A stretch of 56,008 bases of DNA from Clostridia bacterium (lineage in GTDB: Bacteria > Bacillota > Clostridia > Oscillospirales > Acutalibacteraceae), in the NCBI GenBank assembly GCA_017502085.1, contig JAFVVQ010000046.1:1-56008 (forward strand). The letters run 5' to 3'. This document shows, piece after piece, positions 15,384 through 24,566 of the stretch. Positions within the stretch are counted from its first letter, which is position 1, and each line of letters opens with the position of its first letter. Position numbers and translations under genes: made by a program. The notes beneath the pieces were generated by a model. That model did no database searches. It was not told the origin of the DNA and worked only from the letters and a program-made list of their open reading frames with translations.

Positions 15384-17021
15384 ATGAAAGACGAAACGGG
15401 CAATTTCTATAAACCCGAAAGAGGCTCTTCCGCCTCTCCCGACCACATAATGCTCGCATTCTGCGGCGATGCAAAATCCGAAATGGCCGTTATGTGGCGT
15501 ACTGATACCGAAACGGTAAACGGCTACGTTTTATACTCCGAAATCGGCTCCGCTGAAGAGATAAAAGTTGAAAGCGTTTCCGACACGAAAGAAACGGATA
15601 TCGATATCAGCCGCTATCATTGGGCAAAACTTAAAGGTCTCAGAAGCGGAACGAAATACCGTTATACGGTCGGTGATTCTGTGAACAGAAGCCAAGAATT
15701 CACCTTTGAGACCGAGCCGGAAAAACTCGATAAATTCAGCTTCATCGTCATTGCAGACCATCAGAAAGGCGACCCCTGCCATCTGCCCGATTATTCGTGC
15801 GTCGGCAGAATGCTCCGCACTGCACTTGAGCGTCATCCCGAATGCCGTTTCATTTTCACTGCGGGTGACAATTGCGATAACGGTCAGAACGAGCTGCAGT
15901 GGAACGGTATGTTCGAGGGTCTCAAAGGCATTATCGAAAGTATGCCATATATGATGACCACAGGCAACCACGATAACAGAGGCTACATCACTTATTTCCC
16001 CGAGCCGACGGGTAAATACTATCTCGAGCACGCAGATTTCTTTGATTTCCAGTTCGGAGGAATCTATCCGGACAACGGACCCGATGGCTATACAGGTGAA
16101 AACTATTCGTTCGACTACGGCAACACTCATTTTCTCGTTCTCGGCATAAATGCACCCGACAAGGTTGCTCCATGGGCATATAACGACCTTCAGTCGAGCA
16201 ACAAAACCTGGAAACTGGGCGCTTATCATTTCCCGATATATCCCGTAATGCCCGAGGGTCAGAATAACGACGCTTATCCCTGGCTTCGCAAACCCATCGA
16301 AGAAGGCAGACTCGATATTCTTTTTGCAGGTCACGAACACTCTTTCGCAAGAACTTATCCGCTCTGGAATGACGAAATGTTCGACAAGCCGTCACAAGGC
16401 ACGATCAACTATATTACGGGTAACGGCGGAGGCAATATTTATCACTCCAACGCAAGAAAAATCTGGCACTGTGCATTCTATCCGCAGGAGGAGAGAATGG
16501 GCTCATATACCCTCGTTGAAATAGACGGCAACGTGCTCACCGCAACCGCTTATATGGAAGACGGCAGAATCATTGACGTGCTGACAATCGACAAGGATAA
16601 GGATCTCATAACGCCTCATGCACTCGCCCCCACCTATGACTGGACAAAAATGGCATTCAAGGGCGATATGCTTGAACTGATTGCAAGAGAGCTTTACGCG
16701 CAGAATAAAGACGGTGTATGGTATGCACCTTTCGGCGTTGTTATTCAGTATATCGGCGGCAAGGTTATCAAAGAAAAGGATACTCTTTACTGCGAGGCTT
16801 ACGGTCATCACGCACTTTTCACCGTCGGCAGCAACAAGGTGCTCACAGACCTCGGCACGGTTGAAATGAACGGTGAAACATATTTTGAAAGAAATCAGCT
16901 CTATATTCCCGTTGAGGAAAGCGCAAAGATATTTGAAATGGAATGGTATCACGCAAAGAGAAACAATTTCATCAACTGGAATACTCCGAGCGAAGATAAA
17001 CCTTTATATAAGCATCCCTGA
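15384..17021 (+). CDS. Purple acid phosphatase-like metallophosphoesterase
   Basis: A 545-residue protein. The N-terminus resembles the fibronectin-like domain of purple acid phosphatases (MAVMWRTDTETVNGYVLY, LRSGTKYRYTVG). The calcineurin-type core follows with metal motifs VIADHQKGD, GDNCDNG, GNHDNRG and GHEHSFART. The last 110 or so residues look like a copper-amine-oxidase N-domain fold (DGVWYAPFGVVIQYIGGKV, GETYFERNQLYIPVEESA). It should hydrolyse phosphate esters; the substrate is unknown. No signal peptide is visible, which is odd for this group. The ATG has only a weak AAGGGCG upstream. The GH106-like gene follows after 15 bases. Confidence 0.85.
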   Translation: MKDETGNFYKPERGSSASPDHIMLAFCGDAKSEMAVMWRTDTETVNGYVLYSEIGSAEEIKVESVSDTKETDIDISRYHWAKLKGLRSGTKYRYTVGDSVNRSQEFTFETEPEKLDKFSFIVIADHQKGDPCHLPDYSCVGRMLRTALERHPECRFIFTAGDNCDNGQNELQWNGMFEGLKGIIESMPYMMTTGNHDNRGYITYFPEPTGKYYLEHADFFDFQFGGIYPDNGPDGYTGENYSFDYGNTHFLVLGINAPDKVAPWAYNDLQSSNKTWKLGAYHFPIYPVMPEGQNNDAYPWLRKPIEEGRLDILFAGHEHSFARTYPLWNDEMFDKPSQGTINYITGNGGGNIYHSNARKIWHCAFYPQEERMGSYTLVEIDGNVLTATAYMEDGRIIDVLTIDKDKDLITPHALAPTYDWTKMAFKGDMLELIARELYAQNKDGVWYAPFGVVIQYIGGKVIKEKDTLYCEAYGHHALFTVGSNKVLTDLGTVEMNGETYFERNQLYIPVEESAKIFEMEWYHAKRNNFINWNTPSEDKPLYKHP

Positions 17022-17036
17022 TGAAAGGAGAAAAAT

Positions 17037-20000
17037 ATGCTTTACAAAAAGAATTCAGCACCCGAACTGACAAATGAGCTTTTCAGAAATCCTACCAGTG
17101 AATACAGAGGCACTCCCTTCTGGGCGTGGAACAGCGACCTGAAATCCGAAGAACTTCAGAGACAAATCGAAATTTTCAAAGAAATGGGTCTCGGCGGCTT
17201 CCATATGCACGTACGTACGGGTATGTCGACCAACTATCTTTCCGAGGAATTCATGCAGCTTGTCAAAGACTGCGTGGACAAAGCAGAAAAAGAAAAAATG
17301 CTTGCCTGGCTTTACGATGAGGACCGTTGGCCCTCAGGCGCCGCAGGCGGTCTTGTCACAAAGGATGAAGAAAACAGAGCAAGATGCCTTCTTCTGACAA
17401 CCGAGCCCTGCGACAACAACGGCACAGAGGTTGCGGATATCAATGATTCAAGAGCTGAAGGCGGCAGAAACGGCAAGGGATACCTCATTGCCTGCTACGA
17501 TATCGTGCTTGACGATGACGGTTGTCTTGTCAGCTACGACATAATCGGCGAAAACGATGCCGCAAAAGGCACAAAATGGTATGCATACCTCAAAATCAGT
17601 GCTCCCTCGGCTTGGTACAACAATCAGACTTACCTTGACACCCTTAACCCCAGGGCAGTCGCACGTTTTGTTGAGGTAACTCACGATAAATACAAAGAAA
17701 AGGTCGGCTACGGCTTCGGTGAAACCGTCCCCGCAATTTTCACAGACGAGCCGCAGTTCACAAGAAAACGTCAGCTTCCCAATTCAACCGATAAATCCGA
17801 TGTTCTTCTGCCCTGGACAGACGATATTCCCGAAACTTATAAAGCACAGTACGGATGCGATATTATCGAAACCGTCCCCGAACTTTTCTGGGATCTGCCT
17901 GATAACAAGCCGTCACTTGCCCGTTACCGCTATCACGACCACATCTCCGAACGCTTTGCTACGGCATTCGCCGACACCTGCGGTAAATGGTGCCGCGAAA
18001 ACGGCATAGCTCTTACCGGACATATGATGGAAGAACCGACACTGGAAAGCCAGACCGCTGCTCTCGGCGATGCAATGCGTTCATACAGAGGTTTCGATCT
18101 GCCCGGCATTGATATGCTCTGCGCAAGTTTCGAATTCACAACCGCAAAGCAGGCTCAGTCCGCCGTTCATCAGTTCGGCTACGAAGGTATGCTTTCCGAA
18201 CTTTACGGCGTTACGGGATGGGATTACGATTTCAGAGGCTATAAGCTTCACGGTGACTGGCAGGCTTGTCTCGGTGTCACCATCCGTGTACCTCATCTCT
18301 CGTGGGTTGCAATGGGCGGCGAAGCAAAACGTGACTACCCCGCCTCAATCCATTATCAATCCCCCTGGTACACCAAATTCTCATACGTCGAAGATCACTT
18401 CGCACGAGTCAACACCGCTCTCACGCGAGGCAAACCCGTCGTGAAGGTCGGCGTTATTCATCCCGTCGAAAGCTACTGGCTCCACTGGGGTCCCAACGAT
18501 AAAACCGACCTCATCAGAAGCTCGATGGACGAAAAATTCCTGAACGTTACCGAATGGCTTCTCAAAGGAAGCATCGACTTCAACTTTATCAGTGAATCAC
18601 TTCTGCCTTCCCTCTGCGAAAGCGGCTCCGCTCCCCTCAAGGTCGGCAAGATGGAATACGATGCAATTGTTGTTCCCGATTGCGAAACCCTGCGTTCAAC
18701 AACGCTCGAGCGTCTCGAAGCTTTCCGCAAAGCAGGCGGCAAACTCATCTTTATGGGTAACGCACCCTTCCTCGAGGACGGCGTTGAATCCGAAAGAGGC
18801 AAAAAACTTTTCGCACAGTCACAGGTTATCCCGTTCGACAGAGAAAAACTTCTCACCGCACTCGAAGATGACCGCACCGTTACTCTCCGCCTCAAAAACG
18901 GCAAACTCTCCGACGGTTTTATCTATCAGATGCGCAGAGATAACGGCTGCAACTGGCTCTTCATCAGCCGTTGCTGTGAGCCTTACAACAAAGATATGGT
19001 CAGAAGCAGTGACCTTCGCATAACTGTCAAGGGAGAATTCACACCCATAATCTACAACACCCTCAACGGTGAAACCGAAGCCGCAGAATACGAATACATC
19101 GGCGGTAATACCGTCATCAGCAAGGAACTATTCGATTACGACAGCCTTCTTCTCAAGCTTGTTGACGGCAAGAACGCTTCAATTCCCGAAGTTGCTGAAA
19201 TCCCTGCACCGGAAAAAGAACTGAAAATCCCCGCATTCGTGCCCTTCACACTTTCCGAGCCGAACGTTCTTCTGCTTGATATGGCTGAATTCAGGGTCGA
19301 TGACGGTGAATATATGGAAGAAGAAGAAATTCTTCGACTTGACAACGTTGCACGAAAGATTGTCGGTCTGCCCGAAAGAGGCGGCAGTGTTGCACAGCCC
19401 TGGGTTGTTGAAAACGAGCCTCCGACTCACACCGTTACTCTCCGATTCAGAATTAACAGCAATATTGAATGCTCAGGTGCAATGCTTGCACTCGAGGATG
19501 CTGAAAAGGCAAAAATCGTCTTCAACGGCAACGATATTCCGAACGATATCGTCGGCTGGTTTACGGATAAGGATATCAAGACCGTCAGACTCACCGATAT
19601 TGTCAAAGGAGAAAACATTCTCGAGATTACTCTGCCCATCGGCAAACGCACCAACACCGAATGGTGCTATCTTCTCGGCAATTTCGGTGTGGCGGTTGCA
19701 GGCAGAAAGACTCAGCTTGTTGAGATGCCTGAAAAAATCGCATTCGGCTCAATCGTCAATCAGGGTATGCCCTTCTACGGCGGCAATATCACCTATCATC
19801 TTGAAGCTGAGGGCAATGCCTTTGAGATTGAAGCAACAAGATACAGAGGTGCAATCATCGACGTTGCGGTTGACGGCGAAAAGAAGGGCGACATTGCGTA
19901 TCCGCCTTATTTGCTCGGCATTTCGGGTCTTGAAGACGGAAAGCACAAGCTTGATATCACTCTTTACGGCAACCGTTACAACTGCTTTGGCGCAGTGCAT

Positions 20001-20126
20001 ATGGCTAACTCCGCCCGCACCTGGCACGGGCCCGATGCCTGGCGTACAACCGAGGATGAATGGAGCTACGAATATATTCTCAAAGACGTAGGTATTCTGA
20101 AATCTCCCGTAATTAAAACAAAATAA
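17037..20126 (+). CDS. GH106-like glycoside hydrolase (putative alpha-L-rhamnosidase)
   Basis: A 1029-residue enzyme. The N-terminal half carries the block typical of the GH106-type family: GTPFWAWNSDLKSEELQRQI, MGLGGFHMHVRTGM and WLYDEDRWPSGAAGG, then a TIM-barrel region with acidic residues in PAIFTDEPQFT and TGHMMEEPT. The C-terminal quarter has a beta-sandwich like the sugar-binding domain of GH2 (about residues 770-900). Characterised GH106 enzymes remove rhamnose from plant glycans, but related clostridial proteins are untested. There is no signal peptide, so it probably acts on imported oligosaccharides. AAAGGAG precedes the ATG. It is probably co-transcribed with the phosphatase gene. 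Confidence 0.75.
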   Translation: MLYKKNSAPELTNELFRNPTSEYRGTPFWAWNSDLKSEELQRQIEIFKEMGLGGFHMHVRTGMSTNYLSEEFMQLVKDCVDKAEKEKMLAWLYDEDRWPSGAAGGLVTKDEENRARCLLLTTEPCDNNGTEVADINDSRAEGGRNGKGYLIACYDIVLDDDGCLVSYDIIGENDAAKGTKWYAYLKISAPSAWYNNQTYLDTLNPRAVARFVEVTHDKYKEKVGYGFGETVPAIFTDEPQFTRKRQLPNSTDKSDVLLPWTDDIPETYKAQYGCDIIETVPELFWDLPDNKPSLARYRYHDHISERFATAFADTCGKWCRENGIALTGHMMEEPTLESQTAALGDAMRSYRGFDLPGIDMLCASFEFTTAKQAQSAVHQFGYEGMLSELYGVTGWDYDFRGYKLHGDWQACLGVTIRVPHLSWVAMGGEAKRDYPASIHYQSPWYTKFSYVEDHFARVNTALTRGKPVVKVGVIHPVESYWLHWGPNDKTDLIRSSMDEKFLNVTEWLLKGSIDFNFISESLLPSLCESGSAPLKVGKMEYDAIVVPDCETLRSTTLERLEAFRKAGGKLIFMGNAPFLEDGVESERGKKLFAQSQVIPFDREKLLTALEDDRTVTLRLKNGKLSDGFIYQMRRDNGCNWLFISRCCEPYNKDMVRSSDLRITVKGEFTPIIYNTLNGETEAAEYEYIGGNTVISKELFDYDSLLLKLVDGKNASIPEVAEIPAPEKELKIPAFVPFTLSEPNVLLLDMAEFRVDDGEYMEEEEILRLDNVARKIVGLPERGGSVAQPWVVENEPPTHTVTLRFRINSNIECSGAMLALEDAEKAKIVFNGNDIPNDIVGWFTDKDIKTVRLTDIVKGENILEITLPIGKRTNTEWCYLLGNFGVAVAGRKTQLVEMPEKIAFGSIVNQGMPFYGGNITYHLEAEGNAFEIEATRYRGAIIDVAVDGEKKGDIAYPPYLLGISGLEDGKHKLDITLYGNRYNCFGAVHMANSARTWHGPDAWRTTEDEWSYEYILKDVGILKSPVIKTK

Positions 20127-20133
20127 ACGCAAA

Positions 20134-20162
20134 AATGCCGTGTGCAGACTGCACACGGCATT
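20134..20162. terminator. Terminator between convergent GH106-like and argD genes
   Basis: AATGCCGTGTGCAG pairs with CTGCACACGGCATT, then a T-rich stretch. It serves the plus-strand gene and possibly argD. Confidence 0.85.
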
Positions 20163-20169
20163 GATTTTT

Positions 20170-21333
20170 TTATTCTTCAATTGCTTCGATGAGTTTATCC
20201 ATTGCCATTTCAAGAAGCTCAAAAGGAATGTTGAGAGGCGGAAGCAGACGTACCTTTGTTTTTGCGCTCAGTACAAGAACACCCTTCTTCATTGCAGCAG
20301 CAATGATATCCTTTGCAGCTTTTTCACATTCGATGCCGAGCATAAGTCCTCTGCCCGAAACGCACTTCACGCCCTTGACTCCGCTGAGTCTTGAAACGAT
20401 ATATTCGCTTCTCTTGCAGACACCTTCAAGCATTTCGTCATCGAGTCTGGAAAGAATGCTGAGCGCACCCGCACAGCAGATAGGGTTGCCGCCGAAGGTT
20501 GAACCGTGAGAGCCGGGAGTCAGAATATCCTGCACCTTTTCACCGAGCATCGTGCATCCGAGAGGCAGACCGCCCGCAAGACCCTTTGCCGTTGAAACGA
20601 TATCGGGAGTGATACCGTAATGCATATAGCCGTAAAGCTTACCCGTTCTGCCGTTGCCCGTCTGCACCTCGTCGATGATAACAAGCATATTCTTTTCCTT
20701 TGCGATTTCGCATACGCCCTTGACGAAATCATCATCAAGAACGTAAACTCCGCCTTCGCCCTGAACTGTTTCCATCATAATTGCGGCGCAGTTGTTATTT
20801 TCCGCAAGTTCTTTTACGCTTTCAAGGTTGTTTGCCTCTGCATAAACGAAACCTTCGGGGAAAGGTCCGAAATCCGTGTGGAAGGTATCCTGACCCGTTG
20901 CCGCAAGTGTTGTTATTGTTCTGCCGTGGAAACTGTTTTTGAGTGTGATAATTGTATGGTTGCCCTCGCCTTTATTGACAAGTGCCCATTTGCGTGCCGC
21001 CTTGATGGCACACTCGTTTGCTTCCGCACCCGAGTTTGAGAAGAAAACCTTTTTCATACCCGTTCTCTTGCAAAGCATTTCAGCAAGGTCAACGCAGGGT
21101 TTTGTGTAATAAAGATTAGAGGTATGACCAAGCATAGATGCCTGAACAGTGATTGCCTCAAGCCATTCGTCATCGGCAACACCGAAACTGTTGACGGCAA
21201 TGCCGCTGCCGAGGTCAATATATTCGTTGCCCTCTTCATCGTACATAAGCGCACCGTTACCCTCTGTCAGTTCAAGAGGGAATCTCGCATACGTACCCGC
21301 AACGTATTCTTTATCTTTAATGACTGTACTCAT
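20170..21333 (-). CDS. argD: Acetylornithine aminotransferase
   Basis: A 387-residue class III PLP aminotransferase that converts N-acetylglutamate semialdehyde to N-acetylornithine. Visible blocks are FFSNSGAEANECAIKAAR, NSFHGRT, IIDEVQTGNGRTG, STAKGLAGGLPLG with the PLP lysine, and HGSTFGGNPICCAGA. It is the last gene of the argCJBD operon, 14 bases after argB, with AAAGGA upstream of its ATG. A 4-aminobutyrate or ornithine aminotransferase is much less likely given the context. Confidence 0.95.
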   Translation of the reverse strand: MSTVIKDKEYVAGTYARFPLELTEGNGALMYDEEGNEYIDLGSGIAVNSFGVADDEWLEAITVQASMLGHTSNLYYTKPCVDLAEMLCKRTGMKKVFFSNSGAEANECAIKAARKWALVNKGEGNHTIITLKNSFHGRTITTLAATGQDTFHTDFGPFPEGFVYAEANNLESVKELAENNNCAAIMMETVQGEGGVYVLDDDFVKGVCEIAKEKNMLVIIDEVQTGNGRTGKLYGYMHYGITPDIVSTAKGLAGGLPLGCTMLGEKVQDILTPGSHGSTFGGNPICCAGALSILSRLDDEMLEGVCKRSEYIVSRLSGVKGVKCVSGRGLMLGIECEKAAKDIIAAAMKKGVLVLSAKTKVRLLPPLNIPFELLEMAMDKLIEAIEE

Positions 21334-21347
21334 GGATTTTTCCTTTC

Positions 21348-22205
21348 TCAGCTCTGAACGAACATTGTTCCGATACCTTCATCGGTCAGAATTTCAATCA
21401 GCAGAGAATGAGGCACTCTGCCGTCGATGATGAACACCTTTTTAACTCCTCTGCGGATAGCTTCTCTGCAGCAATCAACCTTGGGAATCATACCACCCTT
21501 GATGATACCTTCATTGACAAGCTCCGAAATTTCGCTGACATAAATCTTGGGGATGAGCGTAGAGGGGTCGTTCTTATCACGGAGAATACCGTCGATATCG
21601 GTCATCGAAATCATACTCTCTGCGCAAAGCTCGCCCGCAATCTTTGCGGCGGCTGTATCTGCGTTGATGTTATAAACGTTGCCGTCATCGTCAACACCTG
21701 TTGTTGAAACGACGGGAACGTATCCCATCGAAAGGAGGTCGCTGATAACATCGGTATTGATTTCGGTGATTTCACCGACATAGCCGAGATTTTCATCCTT
21801 CATAATGGATTTGATCAGGTGACCGTCCGCTCCGCATATGCCGACTGCCTTGCACCCTTTACCCTGAAGGTGGCTGACAAGACTCTTGTTGACCTTACCC
21901 GCAAGAACCATCTGAACGATATCCGCAGTTTCCTTATCGGTTACACGCAGACCGTTGACGAACTTGCTTTCCTTACCGATTTTACCGAGCATATCGGTAA
22001 TTTCGGGACCGCCGCCGTGAACAAGCACAACCTTGATACCGATCTGTGAAAGCAGTGCAACATCGCCCATAACGGCATCTTTGAGATCTTCGTTGATCAT
22101 TGCATTGCCGCCGTATTTGATAACAACGGTCTTATCCGAGTATTTCTGTATATAAGGCAGAGCCTCAACAAGTACTCTGACCCTCTGTGCATTTGATATA
22201 TCCAT
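21348..22205 (-). CDS. argB: Acetylglutamate kinase
   Basis: A 285-residue amino-acid kinase that phosphorylates N-acetylglutamate. It shows VIKYGGNAM at the phosphate-binding start, VLVHGGGPEITD for substrate, NINADTAAAKIAGEL, and IIKGGMIPKVDCC near the C-terminus. The ATG at 22203-22205 is preferred because AAGGTGG precedes it. The GTG three codons upstream is part of that ribosome site. It lies 10 bases after argJ. Confidence 0.96.
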   Translation of the reverse strand: MDISNAQRVRVLVEALPYIQKYSDKTVVIKYGGNAMINEDLKDAVMGDVALLSQIGIKVVLVHGGGPEITDMLGKIGKESKFVNGLRVTDKETADIVQMVLAGKVNKSLVSHLQGKGCKAVGICGADGHLIKSIMKDENLGYVGEITEINTDVISDLLSMGYVPVVSTTGVDDDGNVYNINADTAAAKIAGELCAESMISMTDIDGILRDKNDPSTLIPKIYVSEISELVNEGIIKGGMIPKVDCCREAIRRGVKKVFIIDGRVPHSLLIEILTDEGIGTMFVQS

Positions 22206-22215
22206 ATTTTCCACC

Positions 22216-23427
22216 TTATGTTCTGTAATCTCCGTTGATTTTAACGTAATCGTAGGTCAGGTCACAACCCCATGCAGTTGCATCAGAATCACCGCTTTTG
22301 AGGTTGATGAGCACCTGAATTTCTTTTTCCGTAAGGATTTCCTTTGCCTTTTCTTCGCTGAATTCAACGCCTGATCCGTCAACGCAGACAACGATTTCAC
22401 CCGCAACGGACTTGAAGGCAACGTCAATCTTTGTGACGTCAACGTCTGCGCCGCTGTAACCGATTGCGCAAAGCACTCTGCCCCAGTTGGCATCCGCGCC
22501 GAACATTGCAGCTTTGAAGAGCGATGAACAAATAACGGATTTTGAAACGGTAACCGCAGTTTCTTTTGAAGCGGCGCCCGTAACGATGCATTCAAGAAGT
22601 TTTGTTGCACCCTCACCGTCACCCGCAATCATTCTGCAGAGATGAGTTGTGACCGCATTGAGAGCCTTGCAGAATTCATCGAAATCCGCACCCTCGCAGG
22701 TAATTTCCTCATTACCTGCCATACCGTTTGCAAGAACGGATACCATATCGTTTGTCGAAGTGTCACCGTCAACGCTGACCATATTGAAAGAGCTCTTGAC
22801 GTCCTCACTCAATGCCTTCTGAAGCATTGCGGGAGAAACAGCGGCATCGGTTGTAACGAAAACAAGCATAGTCGCCATATTGGGATGAATCATACCCGAA
22901 CCTTTTGCAATACCGCCGATTCTGCATTCCTTGCCGCCGATTTCGAACGAATAGGAAACACATTTTTCAACAGTATCGGTTGTCATAATTGCGGTTGCCG
23001 CATCGTCGGAAGAAGCACTGAGACCCTCAACGAGAGCGGGAATACCGTTTGCTATGGGAGTGATATCAAGAGGCTGACCGATAACGCCCGTTGAAGCAAC
23101 GATAACGTCCTTTGCGTCAACGCCAAGCTTTTCGGAAAGAAGGTCACACATCTTTTCGGCAATTTCGATGCCGTTTGCATTGCAGGTATTTGCATTGCCG
23201 CTGTTACAGATAACTGCCTGAGCATAGCCGTCGGCAATGTTATTCTTTGTAACGGTAATCGGTGCACCCTTGACAAGATTGGTTGTGTAAACACTTGCTG
23301 CAGCAGCCTTCTTTTCACTGTAAATGAGAGCAAGATCCTTTTTGGTTTTGTTCTTTCTGATTCCGCAATGAACTCCGCTTGCGGTGAATCCCTTTGCGGC
23401 ACAAACGCCGCCGCTAATCTGTTTCAT
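22216..23427 (-). CDS. argJ: Bifunctional ornithine/glutamate acetyltransferase
   Basis: A 403-residue ArgJ. It recycles the acetyl group from N-acetylornithine to glutamate and, in bifunctional forms, also makes N-acetylglutamate. The self-cleavage site lies in MIHPNMATMLVFVTTD, where the ATML threonine becomes the nucleophile. Other conserved parts are the CNSGNANTCN block and FGADANWGRVLCAIGYSG. No separate argA is visible, so ArgJ is probably bifunctional. It lies 16 bases after argC. Confidence 0.95.
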   Translation of the reverse strand: MKQISGGVCAAKGFTASGVHCGIRKNKTKKDLALIYSEKKAAAASVYTTNLVKGAPITVTKNNIADGYAQAVICNSGNANTCNANGIEIAEKMCDLLSEKLGVDAKDVIVASTGVIGQPLDITPIANGIPALVEGLSASSDDAATAIMTTDTVEKCVSYSFEIGGKECRIGGIAKGSGMIHPNMATMLVFVTTDAAVSPAMLQKALSEDVKSSFNMVSVDGDTSTNDMVSVLANGMAGNEEITCEGADFDEFCKALNAVTTHLCRMIAGDGEGATKLLECIVTGAASKETAVTVSKSVICSSLFKAAMFGADANWGRVLCAIGYSGADVDVTKIDVAFKSVAGEIVVCVDGSGVEFSEEKAKEILTEKEIQVLINLKSGDSDATAWGCDLTYDYVKINGDYRT

Positions 23428-23443
23428 TATATTTTCCTTTCAA

Positions 23444-24382
23444 TCAAAGGGAAAGACCCGTTGCGGGATCAACCCCCATAAGAATATTCATGCATTCAAC
23501 GGCGGCACCTGAAGCACCCTTGCCGAGATTATCATATCTGGCGATGAGAAGAATTCTCTCATCATTGCCCTGCACGGTTATTTCCATACAGTCCTTGACG
23601 GAAAGCGCATTTGCGTTGAGCATTGCATCCTCGCCCAAGTCCTCCGTATAGCGGACAAAAATGCCATTATAAAGTGACTTGTAAGTATTGATTATATCTT
23701 CAACCGTTTTGCCCTCGGAAAGATTTGCCTTAAAAAGAGGAACGGTGACAGCCATACCACTGTAGAAATCCGAAACGATCGGGCAGAAAACAGGAGCATT
23801 CTCAATGCCCGTGATTGCCTTCATCTCCTTGAGATGCTTATGCTCCTGCGTGAGAGCATACTGACGGGGAGCGGCATATTTCTTACTCCTAGAGCCGTCT
23901 TCATATTCGGCAATCATCTTTTTACCGCCGCCACTGTAACCCGTTATTGAGTGACAGGTCAGCAGAGTATCTGCGGGAAGAATTCCCGATTCAACGAGCG
24001 GATAAACAAGAGCAATGAAACCGCTTGCATGGCATCCGGGCACTGCAACACGTTTTGAATTTCTGATTTTCTCAAGGAGTGCCGATGAAAGCTCGGGGAA
24101 ACCGTAAGCCCAATCAGGCTCTGTGCGATGAGCGGTTGAAGTGTCAATAACCCTGACATCGGGATTATCAATCAGCGAAACAGATTCCTTTGCCGCCGCA
24201 TCGGGCAGACAAAGAAAAGCGATATCACAGGAATTGAGAGCCTCTTTTCTCGAAACAACGTCCTTGCGTTTTTCTTCGGGAAGCGTGATGAGCTCAATAT
24301 CATCCCTTATATTCAGACGTTCAAAAATACGAAGACCGGTTGTACCTTCTTTGCCGTCAATGAAAATCTTTGTTTTTTTCAT
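23444..24382 (-). CDS. argC: N-acetyl-gamma-glutamyl-phosphate reductase, short type
   Basis: A 312-residue NAD(P)H-dependent reductase, the first gene of the arginine operon. It begins KIFIDGKEGTTGLRIFERL, has the catalytic cysteine in VAVPGCHASG, and shows HSITGYSGGGKKMI and RQYALTQEHKHLKEM. The length and the N-terminal GKEGTTG motif place it in the short, type 2 ArgC group rather than the long 340-residue form. GAGGT lies 9 bases before the ATG. A consensus promoter is about 30 bases upstream. Confidence 0.93.
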   Translation of the reverse strand: MKKTKIFIDGKEGTTGLRIFERLNIRDDIELITLPEEKRKDVVSRKEALNSCDIAFLCLPDAAAKESVSLIDNPDVRVIDTSTAHRTEPDWAYGFPELSSALLEKIRNSKRVAVPGCHASGFIALVYPLVESGILPADTLLTCHSITGYSGGGKKMIAEYEDGSRSKKYAAPRQYALTQEHKHLKEMKAITGIENAPVFCPIVSDFYSGMAVTVPLFKANLSEGKTVEDIINTYKSLYNGIFVRYTEDLGEDAMLNANALSVKDCMEITVQGNDERILLIARYDNLGKGASGAAVECMNILMGVDPATGLSL

Positions 24383-24414
24383 AAATATGTACCTCGGGAA
24401 TTAATATACGCATA

Positions 24415-24443
24415 ATTATACAGATTTTATTGCATAAAGTCAA
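24415..24443 (-). promoter_or_regulatory. Promoter of the argCJBD operon
   Basis: Minus strand TTGACT (24443-24438), spacer of 17, TATAAT (24420-24415). Repeated TGCATAA/TTATGC words nearby (24407-24485) could hold arginine-repressor sites, but no clear ARG box stands out. Confidence 0.78.
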
Positions 24444-24547
24444 GGAACAAACGCATAATTTCAGCTATTTCAGCAATTTTATGCAATATCCATTCTGTTT
24501 TCAACTCACTTTGTGCAAAATGCGGTAATTTTCAAGTGATATGTAGG

Positions 24548-24563
24548 AGGAGCAAATGCTCCT
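24548..24563 (-). terminator. Short hairpin after the D-lactate dehydrogenase gene
   Basis: AGGAGCA and TGCTCCT arms just after the stop codon. There is no real T-run, so termination would be weak. Confidence 0.35.
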
Positions 24564-24566
24564 TCA

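Noticed and set aside
15531-16340. Open frame of 269 codons on the minus strand
   Set aside because: Antisense to the metallophosphoesterase domain, without a ribosome site.
19276-20091. Open frame of 271 codons on the plus strand
   Set aside because: Out-of-frame shadow of the GH106-like gene, rich in Ser, Arg and Leu with no domain.
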